From NCBI GenBank assembly GCA_017394765.1, contig JAFPXF010000059.1:1-14807 (forward strand): a DNA stretch of 14,807 nt, given 5' to 3'. This document shows positions 8,914-14,660 of the stretch, in pieces. This DNA comes from Bacteroidales bacterium (lineage in GTDB: Bacteria; Bacteroidota; Bacteroidia; Bacteroidales; WCHB1-69). Every line of letters starts with the position of its first letter. Position 1 is the stretch's first letter. The notes below the pieces were generated by a model that was given only the letters and a program-made list of their open reading frames with translations, ran no database searches and was not told where the DNA came from. Made by a program: the position numbers and the translations under genes.

Positions 8914-9016
8914 TTTTTTTCCGTTGTTACGATGATAATAATTAACCAGCGAAAGGTAACAGGCAATAGACCTGGAACCTCCGCCAAATCAAAAAATTCT
9001 AATCAATAGTCACTAA
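8914..9016 (-). other. Intercistronic region between the small His/Cys protein and the TonB receptor
   Basis: These 103 nt separate the two co-directional genes. On the minus strand a weak stem-loop is visible (CAGG and CCTG around a 7-nt loop, with GGT/ACC outside). I found no cobalamin-riboswitch core and no T-run terminator, so co-transcription remains plausible. Confidence 0.3.
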
Positions 9017-9376
9017 TCAACAATTAATCGGCGGGGCTCGTAACAAGCTTACACCCTGGACACAGGAAACAAAGCAGGGCGTTAAAACAAAGAAGTGCAG
9101 GAAAAGTTTCGGGTTTTCATTGAAAATGTTCAGGCAAGTCGGGATGACCACCTTTGTGACCGTGAAGTGGCAGACGAGGCAGTCGTTGTCGTCCTCATCG
9201 AGGGATTCCAGGATGGAGTGGGCGAGGGTATGGTGCGACATGGCAACACCGTCCAGCGGACAGACAATATCTTCGGCGGCCTTCCAGTGATGGTGGTGGA
9301 GGGCTTTGGTGCCGGTCATGCCGCAGAAGGCTATGATCAGCATCCACGCGATTATCTGTCTCAGAAGCGTTTTCAT
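9017..9376 (-). CDS. Small secreted or membrane-anchored His/Cys-rich protein (DUF2946-like), partner of the TonB receptor
   Basis: The 119-aa product starts with a hydrophobic signal or anchor (about residues 6-25), then HHHH at 27-30, a single Cys at 39, further His residues (48, 49, 53), an acidic patch and CLVCHF at 66-71. A second hydrophobic stretch (about 91-103) precedes LLRAPP near the end. This layout, a leader, a His cluster, a CxxC-type pair and a terminal RxPP, resembles small DUF2946-like proteins encoded beside TonB-dependent metal receptors, which suggests periplasmic metal binding. I am not certain of the family name. It precedes the receptor at 6820-8913 on the same strand. 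The opposite-strand frame at 9095-9397 is its shadow. No good -7 box was found; TATTTTCG at 9387-9394 (minus) is a one-mismatch candidate only 10 nt from the start. Confidence 0.7.
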   Translation of the reverse strand: MKTLLRQIIAWMLIIAFCGMTGTKALHHHHWKAAEDIVCPLDGVAMSHHTLAHSILESLDEDDNDCLVCHFTVTKVVIPTCLNIFNENPKLFLHFFVLTPCFVSCVQGVSLLRAPPINC

Positions 9377-9403
9377 TTTCGGGCGGCGAAAATATAAAAT
9401 TTA

Positions 9404-9433
9404 TTTGTACAAGGCGATAATTTTGTACTTTTG
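9404..9433 (+). promoter_or_regulatory. Bacteroidetes-type promoter for the PhzF-family gene
   Basis: TTTG (9404-9407) and TACTTTTG (9426-9433) are separated by 18 nt and fit the -33/-7 pair. An overlapping alternative -7, TAATTTTG, lies at 9418-9425. The leader to the ATG at 9459 would be about 20 nt. Confidence 0.6.
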
Positions 9434-9458
9434 CCACCAAAATATTAAATTGAACCCG

Positions 9459-10295
9459 ATGAAATACTACATCGTTGACGCTTTCACTGACCATCCTTTT
9501 GGCGGAAACCCTGCCGGGGTGGTGCTCCTCGACGGGAACAGCTTCCCCAGCGAGACGCTGATGCTGCAAATCGCCGCCGAGCTGCGCTATTCGGAGACGG
9601 CCTTCGTGAGACGGGATTCCGAGAAGGAGTTCACCGTCCGCTACTTCACCCCGATGGCCGAGGTGGATTTGTGCGGACACGCCACCATCGCCTCGTTTGC
9701 CCTGATGCACCGCGAACTCGGTGTCACCGGCCGTTGCCTCTGTCACGCAAAAGCCGGCGATATCTATGTCGAGGCGGGACCGCGGGTGTTGATGCAGATG
9801 ACCGCTTCCAAAATCGTACAAATCATCGATGAGACGAAGGAAATTTACCAAGCGATTGGAGTGAACGACTACACTCCGACATTGCCGGTGATGATTGTCT
9901 CTACAGGCTTGCCCGACTTTATGATTCAGGTCGGCGATGTCGAAACGCTCAATCATCTTCCTCTTGACATGAATGCCATCAGCGCGGTGACGGAAAAGCA
10001 CAACGCCGTCAGCTTTCACGTCTTTGCTTTCGGCAACGACGGCCACACCGCCCACGTGCGCGATTTCGGGCCGCTGTACGGCATTCCCGAGGAGTCGGCC
10101 ACCGGCACCGCCAACGCCTCCTTGACCCATTATCTCCAGCAGAACGGCTGTATCCCTGCAACGGGCGACTTCTCCTTCCTGCAGGGCGAGGCGATGGGCC
10201 GGCCTTCGGTGGTCGCCACGCGCGTCACTACTGACGGGACAATCTATGTGGGCGGCACCGCGGCAGTGGTGGCGGAGGGGAAGCTGGTAGTTTGA
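9459..10295 (+). CDS. PhzF-family isomerase/epimerase-like protein
   Basis: The 278-aa cytoplasmic protein belongs to the PhzF family, which shares the diaminopimelate-epimerase fold with two similar halves. Family marks are GGNPAGV at 15-21, YSETAFV with Glu46 where PhzF has its catalytic Glu45, and DLCGHAT at 70-76 with His74. EESATGTAN at 211-219 takes the place of the usual EDPATG motif in the second half. The Asp-to-Glu and Pro-to-Ser changes there are common in family members unconnected with phenazines, and no phz genes surround it, so phenazine synthesis is not implied. The frame is open upstream to 9306, but MKYYIVDAFT at 9459 is the canonical N-terminus and lies just after a promoter, so the longer start is rejected. 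The large antisense frame at 9195-10130 is a shadow. Confidence 0.88.
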   Translation: MKYYIVDAFTDHPFGGNPAGVVLLDGNSFPSETLMLQIAAELRYSETAFVRRDSEKEFTVRYFTPMAEVDLCGHATIASFALMHRELGVTGRCLCHAKAGDIYVEAGPRVLMQMTASKIVQIIDETKEIYQAIGVNDYTPTLPVMIVSTGLPDFMIQVGDVETLNHLPLDMNAISAVTEKHNAVSFHVFAFGNDGHTAHVRDFGPLYGIPEESATGTANASLTHYLQQNGCIPATGDFSFLQGEAMGRPSVVATRVTTDGTIYVGGTAAVVAEGKLVV

Positions 10296-10418
10296 TAGCC
10301 ATGTTTGCCTTCGCTTTTGAAAAAGTGAATCCGTAATTCAGGCAAGGGCTTAGGTTGTGTTTTTTTAACATCTCAATATAAATCACTAATTATCAACTCA
10401 ATTCATAATTAAAAACCA
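10296..10418. other. Gene-free AT-rich segment after the PhzF gene
   Basis: No gene is seen. TTGCCT (10305-10310) can pair with AGGCAA (10340-10345) around an inner CGCTTTT/AAAAGTG stem, and a run of seven T follows at 10361-10367. It could be an imperfect 3' end structure for the PhzF gene, but the 15 nt between stem and T run makes an intrinsic terminator doubtful. Confidence 0.25.
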
Positions 10419-10457
10419 AAAGTTCACAATTTTGTGGTCCACAAAGTTGTGAACTTT
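10419..10457. repeat. Near-perfect 19-bp inverted repeat at the left border of the accessory region
   Basis: Left arm 10419-10437 (AAAGTTCACAATTTTGTGG) and right arm 10439-10457 pair at every position except 10430/10446 (T opposite G), with a single central T at 10438. There is no T run after it (CTTTCAG), so it is not a standard terminator. It sits where AT-rich non-coding sequence changes to GC-rich rubredoxin coding sequence. It may be a recombination or element-end site, an operator, or part of a small palindromic repeat family. Confidence 0.85.
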
Positions 10458-10471
10458 CAGATTTCTCCCAG

Positions 10472-10618
10472 CAGAAAGCCTCCGGCAAGTATGTCTGCTC
10501 CATTTGCGGCTATGTCTATGACCCCGCCGAGCACGACGGCTTGACCTTCGAGGACCTGCCTGAAGACTGGAAATGTCCGAGATGCAAGCAGGGGAAGGAG
10601 AAGTTTAATAGGGCATAG
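10472..10618 (+). pseudogene. Rubredoxin domain remnant, 5'-truncated
   Basis: One frame encodes [17 protein letters not shown], then the middle of the domain, then [16 protein letters not shown] and a TAG at 10616-10618. The two CxxC pairs that bind the single Fe, the aromatic YxYDP motif and the FEDLPEDW loop are all present, so the domain itself looks complete. No ATG precedes it: upstream the frame runs through the inverted repeat to a TAA at 10406-10408 with no start. It is probably the C-terminal rubredoxin domain of a larger redox protein whose front was lost. Beyond the TAG the same frame continues into the tail segment at 10619-10675. Translation from a non-ATG start cannot be excluded. 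Confidence 0.75.
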
Positions 10619-10676
10619 GGCAACTACATTTCTTGGAATGCGCTGGCGGAGTTTTTCAAGGAGAATCTTAGATAGC
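10617..10676 (+). repeat. Left copy of a diverged coding-tail direct repeat
   Basis: The segment encodes GNYISWNALAEFFKENLR and TAG, in the same frame as the rubredoxin remnant but after its stop. It aligns with 14580-14640 on the same strand at roughly three-quarters identity by eye, including an 18-nt identical core (CGCTGGCGGAGTTTTT with flanks). The protein pattern G-N-x-I-x-W-x-x-L-A-E-F-F-x-x-N-L is kept in both. No start codon belongs to this copy. Confidence 0.65.
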
Positions 10677-10700
10677 AGGATCATCCTGATAGAACTATCA
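10676..10700. repeat. Two adjacent short palindromes
   Basis: CAGGAT-C-ATCCTG (10676-10688) overlaps TGATAG-AA-CTATCA (10687-10700); both arms are perfect. They lie directly after the left coding-tail repeat and before the terminator, with no T run of their own. Function unknown. Confidence 0.55.
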
Positions 10701-10728
10701 CAGATATACACAAAGAACTTCGTTGTTG

Positions 10729-10755
10729 AAAGCCCTTGACATAAGGGCTTTTGTT
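10729..10755 (+). terminator. Intrinsic terminator before the restriction-modification operon
   Basis: AAAGCCCTT (10729-10737) pairs perfectly with AAGGGCTTT (10743-10751) around GACAT, followed by TGTTATT. It would insulate the operon from leftward read-through. Confidence 0.7.
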
Positions 10756-10819
10756 ATTATCCTTAATACAATGTTGAAAACTTAACAATAAATACAACCG
10801 TCATTTCAGAAAGATTTTG

Positions 10820-10827
10820 TATTTTTG
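10820..10827 (+). promoter_or_regulatory. -7 promoter box for the restriction-modification operon
   Basis: TATTTTTG matches TAnnTTTG. The implied start of transcription is about 10832-10835, leaving a leader of about 37 nt to the xre start. No convincing -33 TTTG was seen at 18-21 nt, which would fit a weak or regulated promoter. Confidence 0.5.
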
Positions 10828-10830
10828 CAT

Positions 10831-10858
10831 AAATTTTTCAAGATTAAATTTATCAAGA
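10831..10858 (+). repeat. 13-bp tandem direct repeat, candidate operator for the XRE regulator
   Basis: AAATTTTTCAAGA (10831-10843) and AAATTTATCAAGA (10846-10858) match at 12 of 13 positions with a 2-bp gap. They overlap the predicted transcription start, 4 nt after the -7 box, where a bound repressor would block the operon. Operator function is inference. Confidence 0.5.
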
Positions 10859-10870
10859 CAGTTATAAGCA

Positions 10871-11146
10871 ATGATGTTATCAGAGAAACTCAAAGAGCAA
10901 CGGAAGCAATGCAATTTGCCACAACGCAAAGTTGCCGCAGCTCTCGACATCGACACTGCAACCTATTGCAAAATTGAAAACGGCAACTATTCACCCAAGC
11001 GTGAACAAGTAATTGAACTCGCCAGCATATTACATACTGACGAAAAAGAATTATTGACGCTATGGCTCGCTGACCTAATAAAGGAAATAACTGAACCAGA
11101 AAAAGACATTGCTAATGATGCAATGGAAATTGTTAAAATGAGATAG
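10871..11146 (+). CDS. XRE-family helix-turn-helix regulator, likely controller of the restriction-modification operon
   Basis: The 91-aa protein is built around a Cro/C1-type HTH (about residues 4-57), with LPQRKVAAALDIDTATYCKIENG carrying the second and recognition helices and YSPKREQVIELASIL the following helices. The C-terminal third is helical and charged. Size and position, first in the operon with its TAG only 2 nt before the next ATG, resemble the C (controller) proteins of type II systems, which delay nuclease expression until methylation is complete. Unlike many C genes, it is linked directly to a methyltransferase rather than to the nuclease. Two Met codons occur at 10871 and 10874; the first is given. 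The 13-bp direct repeat upstream is the natural candidate binding site. Confidence 0.8.
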   Translation: MMLSEKLKEQRKQCNLPQRKVAAALDIDTATYCKIENGNYSPKREQVIELASILHTDEKELLTLWLADLIKEITEPEKDIANDAMEIVKMR

Positions 11147-11148
11147 TT

Positions 11149-12240
11149 ATGTGCACAACTCACAATGTATATATAGGAGCATCACAAAAGATGCAACAAA
11201 CACAAGATAACTCAGTTGATCTTGTTGTTACATCTCCACCATATCCAATGATTGAAATGTGGGATAAGATAATGGGAAAACAAAACCCAAAAATTGTTGA
11301 GTCACTACAAACTGAACCTGACACCGCATTCGAATTGATGCATGCGGAATTAGATAAAGTTTGGCAAGAATGTTTTCGCGTTATTAGACCAGGTGGTTTT
11401 TTGTGCATAAATATAGGAGATGCAACAAGAACCATAAATGGAAATTTTAAGCTTTACAATAACCATAGCAGAGTATCAAAAACATGCATGGAAATAGGTT
11501 TTATTGGACTACCGAACATCATTTGGCGAAAACAAACTAATGCACCAAATAAGTTTATGGGAAGTGGAATGTTACCTTGTGGAGCGTATGTTACCTTGGA
11601 ACACGAATGGATTTTAATATTCAGGAAAGGTGAAAAGCGAAAATTTAAAACAAGCGACGCAAAATTAGACCGTATGAAAAGTTCATTCTTTTGGGAAGAA
11701 AGAAATATTTGGTTCTCTGATGTTTGGGATGTGAAAGGGACAAAACAAAAATTACAAGGCAATTCATCGAGAGAACGAAGTGCTGCTTTCCCCTTTGAGA
11801 TACCTTATCGTTTAATCAATATGTTTTCTCAAAAAGGTGATACCGTATTGGATCCTTTCCTTGGTACAGGAACAACAATGCAAGCTGCAATTTTGCTGGG
11901 TAGAAATAGTTATGGTTACGAGATTGATGCAAATTTTGAATCAATTATTAGGGATAATATCAATGCGATAAGTATTGATTCTTGCAACAATTTTATAAAG
12001 CAACGTTTTGATGCTCACGCAGATTTTGTTAAACATCGAATAGCACAAGGAAAAGAAGTGAAACACTATAATTCGGTTATGAATATAGCTGTAATGACAA
12101 AACAAGAAGAAGAAATAGAGTTTAATTACCTTGATGGTATTTCGTTAGACTCTAAATCTGGCGAATACTCAATCACATACGAAGAACACTCAAATATGTT
12201 AGAGAAACCAATAACAGTAGGATTATTAGCAAATATTTAA
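11149..12240 (+). CDS. Type II DNA methyltransferase 1, beta class (N4-cytosine or N6-adenine)
   Basis: The 363-aa methyltransferase transfers a methyl group from SAM to an exocyclic amino group in DNA. Motif IV TSPPY (28-32) comes before motif I DPFLGTGTT (235-243), which is the beta-class order. Between them lie CFRVIRPGGFLCINIGD (the motif V-VI region), NIIWRK and a probable target-recognition region (about 120-220). FPFEIPYRLINMFSQKGDTVL leads into motif I, and GYEID is motif II. An SPPY motif is usual for m4C but also occurs in m6A enzymes, so the base is not settled. About 110 residues follow motif I, longer than a minimal enzyme. It is a clear paralog of the methyltransferase at 12910. 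It starts 2 nt after xre and ends 24 nt before the nuclease. The gene is AT-rich, unlike korA or hppA. Confidence 0.88.
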   Translation: MCTTHNVYIGASQKMQQTQDNSVDLVVTSPPYPMIEMWDKIMGKQNPKIVESLQTEPDTAFELMHAELDKVWQECFRVIRPGGFLCINIGDATRTINGNFKLYNNHSRVSKTCMEIGFIGLPNIIWRKQTNAPNKFMGSGMLPCGAYVTLEHEWILIFRKGEKRKFKTSDAKLDRMKSSFFWEERNIWFSDVWDVKGTKQKLQGNSSRERSAAFPFEIPYRLINMFSQKGDTVLDPFLGTGTTMQAAILLGRNSYGYEIDANFESIIRDNINAISIDSCNNFIKQRFDAHADFVKHRIAQGKEVKHYNSVMNIAVMTKQEEEIEFNYLDGISLDSKSGEYSITYEEHSNMLEKPITVGLLANI

Positions 12241-12264
12241 GTAGAACAATAAAAAAATAATACA

Positions 12265-12900
12265 ATGGCAAAAGAATGGATTTTAAACAGTGCAATGAAT
12301 AGATTCCAGCTCAACTTTAAAAGAAATGTTGGAGCTACATCTGAAGCAATTCGGAAATGTTCACCTAAGACATTAGAGGAATGGAGAGAGTATTACTATA
12401 CAAATATCAAGTCCGAACAGCATATAGAAGAATTGGGTAAAAAGCTATATGTAAAAATTACCGAAGTGATTCAGGCTGAAGTTGCGGATGTTACAGAACA
12501 AGATTGTATCGACTACATGAAGCAGTTAGTTATTGAACGAACTTATGATGGTTACACCACGGAAATACAGACAATTTATGGTCAACTTCAAGCAATTCTA
12601 AAGATTACTATAGAGCCAGCTCCAGACGAGTGGGATAGACTATTTAATGTTGATTTCTTTATTAAAATCAATGATAAATACTTGGGCTTACAAATAAAAC
12701 CCGTCAATCAAGGATTACAATTGCCAGAGATTTTCAAAGAATATGGTTTGCAGCAAGAAACACATAAGAAATTTACAGAAGTCTTTGGCGGCAAAGTTTT
12801 CTACTTATTTTCTCAAAAGATTAATGGCAAAAAGGAAATTGTAAACAAAGAGGTCATTCCCGAAATTGTGAACGAAATCGAAAGGTTAAAACAACTTTGA
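12265..12900 (+). CDS. Type II restriction endonuclease, PD-(D/E)XK fold, MjaI-like (probable CTAG specificity)
   Basis: The 211-aa cytoplasmic protein sits between two DNA methyltransferases. It resembles the MjaI group of nucleases, whose archetype cuts CTAG. The N-terminal half has NRFQLNFKRNVGATSEAIR (12-30) and SPKTLEEWREYY (33-44), a pattern of N-terminal recognition-type helices. The likely active site is Glu100 in YTTE, Asp130 in NVDFF and Gln143-Lys145 in LGLQIKP, the D...QxK variant of PD-(D/E)XK. No membrane or secretion signal is present. It is tightly coupled: 24 nt after methyltransferase 1 and 9 nt before methyltransferase 2. The nuclease role is strongly suggested by context. 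The MjaI assignment, and therefore CTAG, rests on pattern memory and should be taken as probable. Confidence 0.7.
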   Translation: MAKEWILNSAMNRFQLNFKRNVGATSEAIRKCSPKTLEEWREYYYTNIKSEQHIEELGKKLYVKITEVIQAEVADVTEQDCIDYMKQLVIERTYDGYTTEIQTIYGQLQAILKITIEPAPDEWDRLFNVDFFIKINDKYLGLQIKPVNQGLQLPEIFKEYGLQQETHKKFTEVFGGKVFYLFSQKINGKKEIVNKEVIPEIVNEIERLKQL

Positions 12901-12909
12901 TAGAATACA

Positions 12910-14283
12910 ATGCAAACGAGCCATATTTTAATCAATGGAGATTGCCGTAAGATGTCACTGATTCAAGATGAGTCGGTTCATCTTATTGTAACCTCTCCGC
13001 CTTATTGGCAATTGAAAGATTATGGATCATCGAATCAAATAGGATTTAACGATACTTACGAGCAATATATCAATAATTTAAATCTTGTTTGGAAAGAATG
13101 CTATAGAGTATTACACTCTGGTTGCAGACTTTGCATCAACATAGGTGACCAATTCGCCCGAACTGCGTACTATGGAAGATATAAAATTATTCCCATACAT
13201 TCCGAGATTATTCGCTTTTGTGAAACAATTGGTTTTGATTATTTGGGAAGCATTATATGGCAAAAGCCGACTTCAATGCATCCTTCTGGAGGAGAGAAAG
13301 TCATGGGAAGTTTTCCTAATCCACGAGGTGGCATTGTAAAAATTGATTTTGAACAGATACTGTTATTCAAAAAGTTAGGCAAAGCTCCACATGTAAATAA
13401 GGAGCAAAAAGAAACATCTAAGTTGTCTTTAGATGAATGGAATGAATATTTTTCTTCCCATTGGACATTTAGCGGAGCAAAGCAAAATAGACATATTGCT
13501 GTTTTCCCTGAAGAATTGCCAAAACGACTGATAAAAATGTTCTCTTTTGTGGGAGATACTATTTTAGATCCTTTTATGGGAAGTGGCACTACTGCCATAG
13601 CAGCTTTGAATCAAAATAGAAACTCAATTGGGTATGAGATAAATATTGATTTTAGATTGTTTTACAAGGAAAAAGTTGTTGATGCTACAACAAACTCTCA
13701 TTGTAGATTTGAATTTCATATTGATAATTCAGTCATACCAACGGAGACACTAATAAAAGAACTGCCATATCAATTTGTTGATGTTCATCAATTTAGTGCT
13801 TCGACTGATATAAAAGCAAATACTTATGGGTCTAAAATTGAAATAGATGAATCAGTTGTAAGTGAGTTGAAAAGTAACACGCAAACTTCAGATTTGAAAA
13901 ATGATATGGTTTTAGTCAATCATTCTCGCAAAGAAACTAAGCAACTGATGATGGTGAAAGGCATTTGCTATCTTCGTGCAGGCGACTCAAAAGGGTCATT
14001 GCTCGTATCGCCAGGATTTGAACGTATGCAATATGTGCTTTTACATACAGGTGGTGAAGATTGCCATTTGTTTCGTTTGAGAACCAAAGGTCATTTCCAA
14101 ATCTGGACCAAAGAAACGCTTGAAGAGTATGGCTTTCACCCCGAACATTCACCATATTATGTCGTACTGCATTTTGATAGCTCAAAAGAAATTGAAATGC
14201 CTAAACAACCAAATTTGAAACAAAAAATCAATACATATCGAGCAAAGATTCGTCCATTGAGCGACTTCTTGGGAATAAATTAA
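12910..14283 (+). CDS. Type II DNA methyltransferase 2, beta class, with about 200-residue C-terminal extension
   Basis: The 457-aa protein has a complete beta-class core: motif IV TSPPYW (28-33), CYRVLHSGCRLCINIGD (64-80), SIIWQKP (114-120), a probable recognition region to about 195, FPEELPKRLIKMFSFVGDTIL, motif I DPFMGSGTT (220-228) and GYEIN (241-245). It clearly shares ancestry with methyltransferase 1 but has diverged in the target-recognition part, so it may modify another base of the same site or a different site. Residues about 260-457 are an extra region: a linker, then a strand-rich module (about 345-425, including GICYLRAGDSKGSLLVSPGF and YYVVLHF), then a basic tail. I do not recognise that module. 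The ATG at 12910 lies 9 nt after the nuclease stop. AT-rich like its neighbours. Confidence 0.85.
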   Translation: MQTSHILINGDCRKMSLIQDESVHLIVTSPPYWQLKDYGSSNQIGFNDTYEQYINNLNLVWKECYRVLHSGCRLCINIGDQFARTAYYGRYKIIPIHSEIIRFCETIGFDYLGSIIWQKPTSMHPSGGEKVMGSFPNPRGGIVKIDFEQILLFKKLGKAPHVNKEQKETSKLSLDEWNEYFSSHWTFSGAKQNRHIAVFPEELPKRLIKMFSFVGDTILDPFMGSGTTAIAALNQNRNSIGYEINIDFRLFYKEKVVDATTNSHCRFEFHIDNSVIPTETLIKELPYQFVDVHQFSASTDIKANTYGSKIEIDESVVSELKSNTQTSDLKNDMVLVNHSRKETKQLMMVKGICYLRAGDSKGSLLVSPGFERMQYVLLHTGGEDCHLFRLRTKGHFQIWTKETLEEYGFHPEHSPYYVVLHFDSSKEIEMPKQPNLKQKINTYRAKIRPLSDFLGIN

Positions 14284-14288
14284 AAACC

Positions 14289-14493
14289 ATGTACACAATC
14301 ATCGTCAACATATATAAATACAGCCAACTCAAATGGCAAGAACAAGTTTTGCTTAACGCTTCGACTAAAGCCGAGGCCAAGCAAAAGGCTTACATTGAAA
14401 GACCTTCGCATTCTGAAAGAGCAACACGGCCTGCGCTACGAAGGCTCCAGCAAAACAGGACAATGGGTAATTGACAACAAGAAAAATCAATAA
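14289..14493 (+). pseudogene. Small hypothetical gene at the end of the restriction-modification operon, frameshifted
   Basis: The ATG lies 5 nt after the methyltransferase 2 stop. The first frame reads MYTIIVNIYKYSQLKWQEQV and continues plausibly to AEAKQKAYI (about residue 36), then degenerates into Ser/Arg-rich sequence ending near 14474. From about 14392 the neighbouring frame reads LKDLRILKEQHGLRYEG, then SSKTGQWVIDNKKNQ and TAA at 14491-14493. That half looks equally protein-like, with a helix followed by a strand-like end. Joined by a one-base correction near 14390-14400, the two give about 67 residues. It is either a recent frameshift, a sequencing error, or recoding; no classical slippery heptamer is obvious. 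Family unknown. The spacing suggests it is part of the operon. Confidence 0.55.
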
Positions 14494-14506
14494 AACACCA
14501 ACCAAC

Positions 14507-14635
14507 ATGAAAAAAGTAACCGTAATTTCAACCAGTCTCCGCCCCGGCGCCACCCACTGCTACCTATACAACGGCAGCGAGGGCAACTGCATCCCGTGGG
14601 ACACGCTGGCGGAGTTTTTTGGAAAGAATCTATAG
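14507..14635 (+). pseudogene. 42-codon chimeric remnant: flavodoxin-like start joined to the repeated coding tail
   Basis: The frame starts MKKVTVISTSLRP, typical of the first strand and phosphate loop of an NADPH-dependent FMN reductase or flavodoxin-like protein. It then passes directly into GATHCYLYNGSEGNCIPWDT and LAEFFGKNL with a TAG at 14633-14635. No flavin-binding core follows, so it looks like an internal deletion or a junction between two genes. The last 17 residues repeat the tail seen after the rubredoxin remnant at 10619-10675. It is GC-rich, unlike the operon before it. It could still be a short expressed peptide. The flavodoxin reading rests on 13 residues only. Confidence 0.5.
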
Positions 14636-14640
14636 ATAAG
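14580..14640 (+). repeat. Right copy of the diverged coding-tail direct repeat
   Basis: It encodes GNCIPWDTLAEFFGKNL and stop, aligning with the left copy at 10617-10676 with an offset of 3963 nt and one single-base indel near the stop. Together the copies bracket the restriction-modification operon in direct orientation. Confidence 0.65.
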
Positions 14641-14660
14641 TAACAGATAAATCGGAATTT

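Noticed and set aside
8914..9016. Possible cobalamin or other riboswitch upstream of the TonB receptor
   Set aside because: No conserved riboswitch core could be read; only a weak small hairpin is present.
9306..9458. Upstream extension of the PhzF frame
   Set aside because: It covers the divergent promoters and the start of the small His/Cys gene; the family N-terminus begins at 9459.
9195..10130. 311-codon minus-strand frame overlapping the PhzF gene
   Set aside because: Antisense shadow of the PhzF gene that also overlaps the small His/Cys gene; no recognisable domain.
10419..10457. CRISPR repeat or tRNA-like structure at the inverted repeat
   Set aside because: There is only one copy with no spacers, and the dyad is continuous without the loops of a tRNA.
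10457..10711. Minus-strand 84-codon frame over the rubredoxin remnant
   Set aside because: The opposite strand holds a clear rubredoxin translation with both CxxC pairs; this frame is its shadow.
10617..14640. Flanking repeats as a target-site duplication or att sites of a mobile element
   Set aside because: They are too long and too diverged for a target-site duplication, and no integrase or transposase gene is present in the window.
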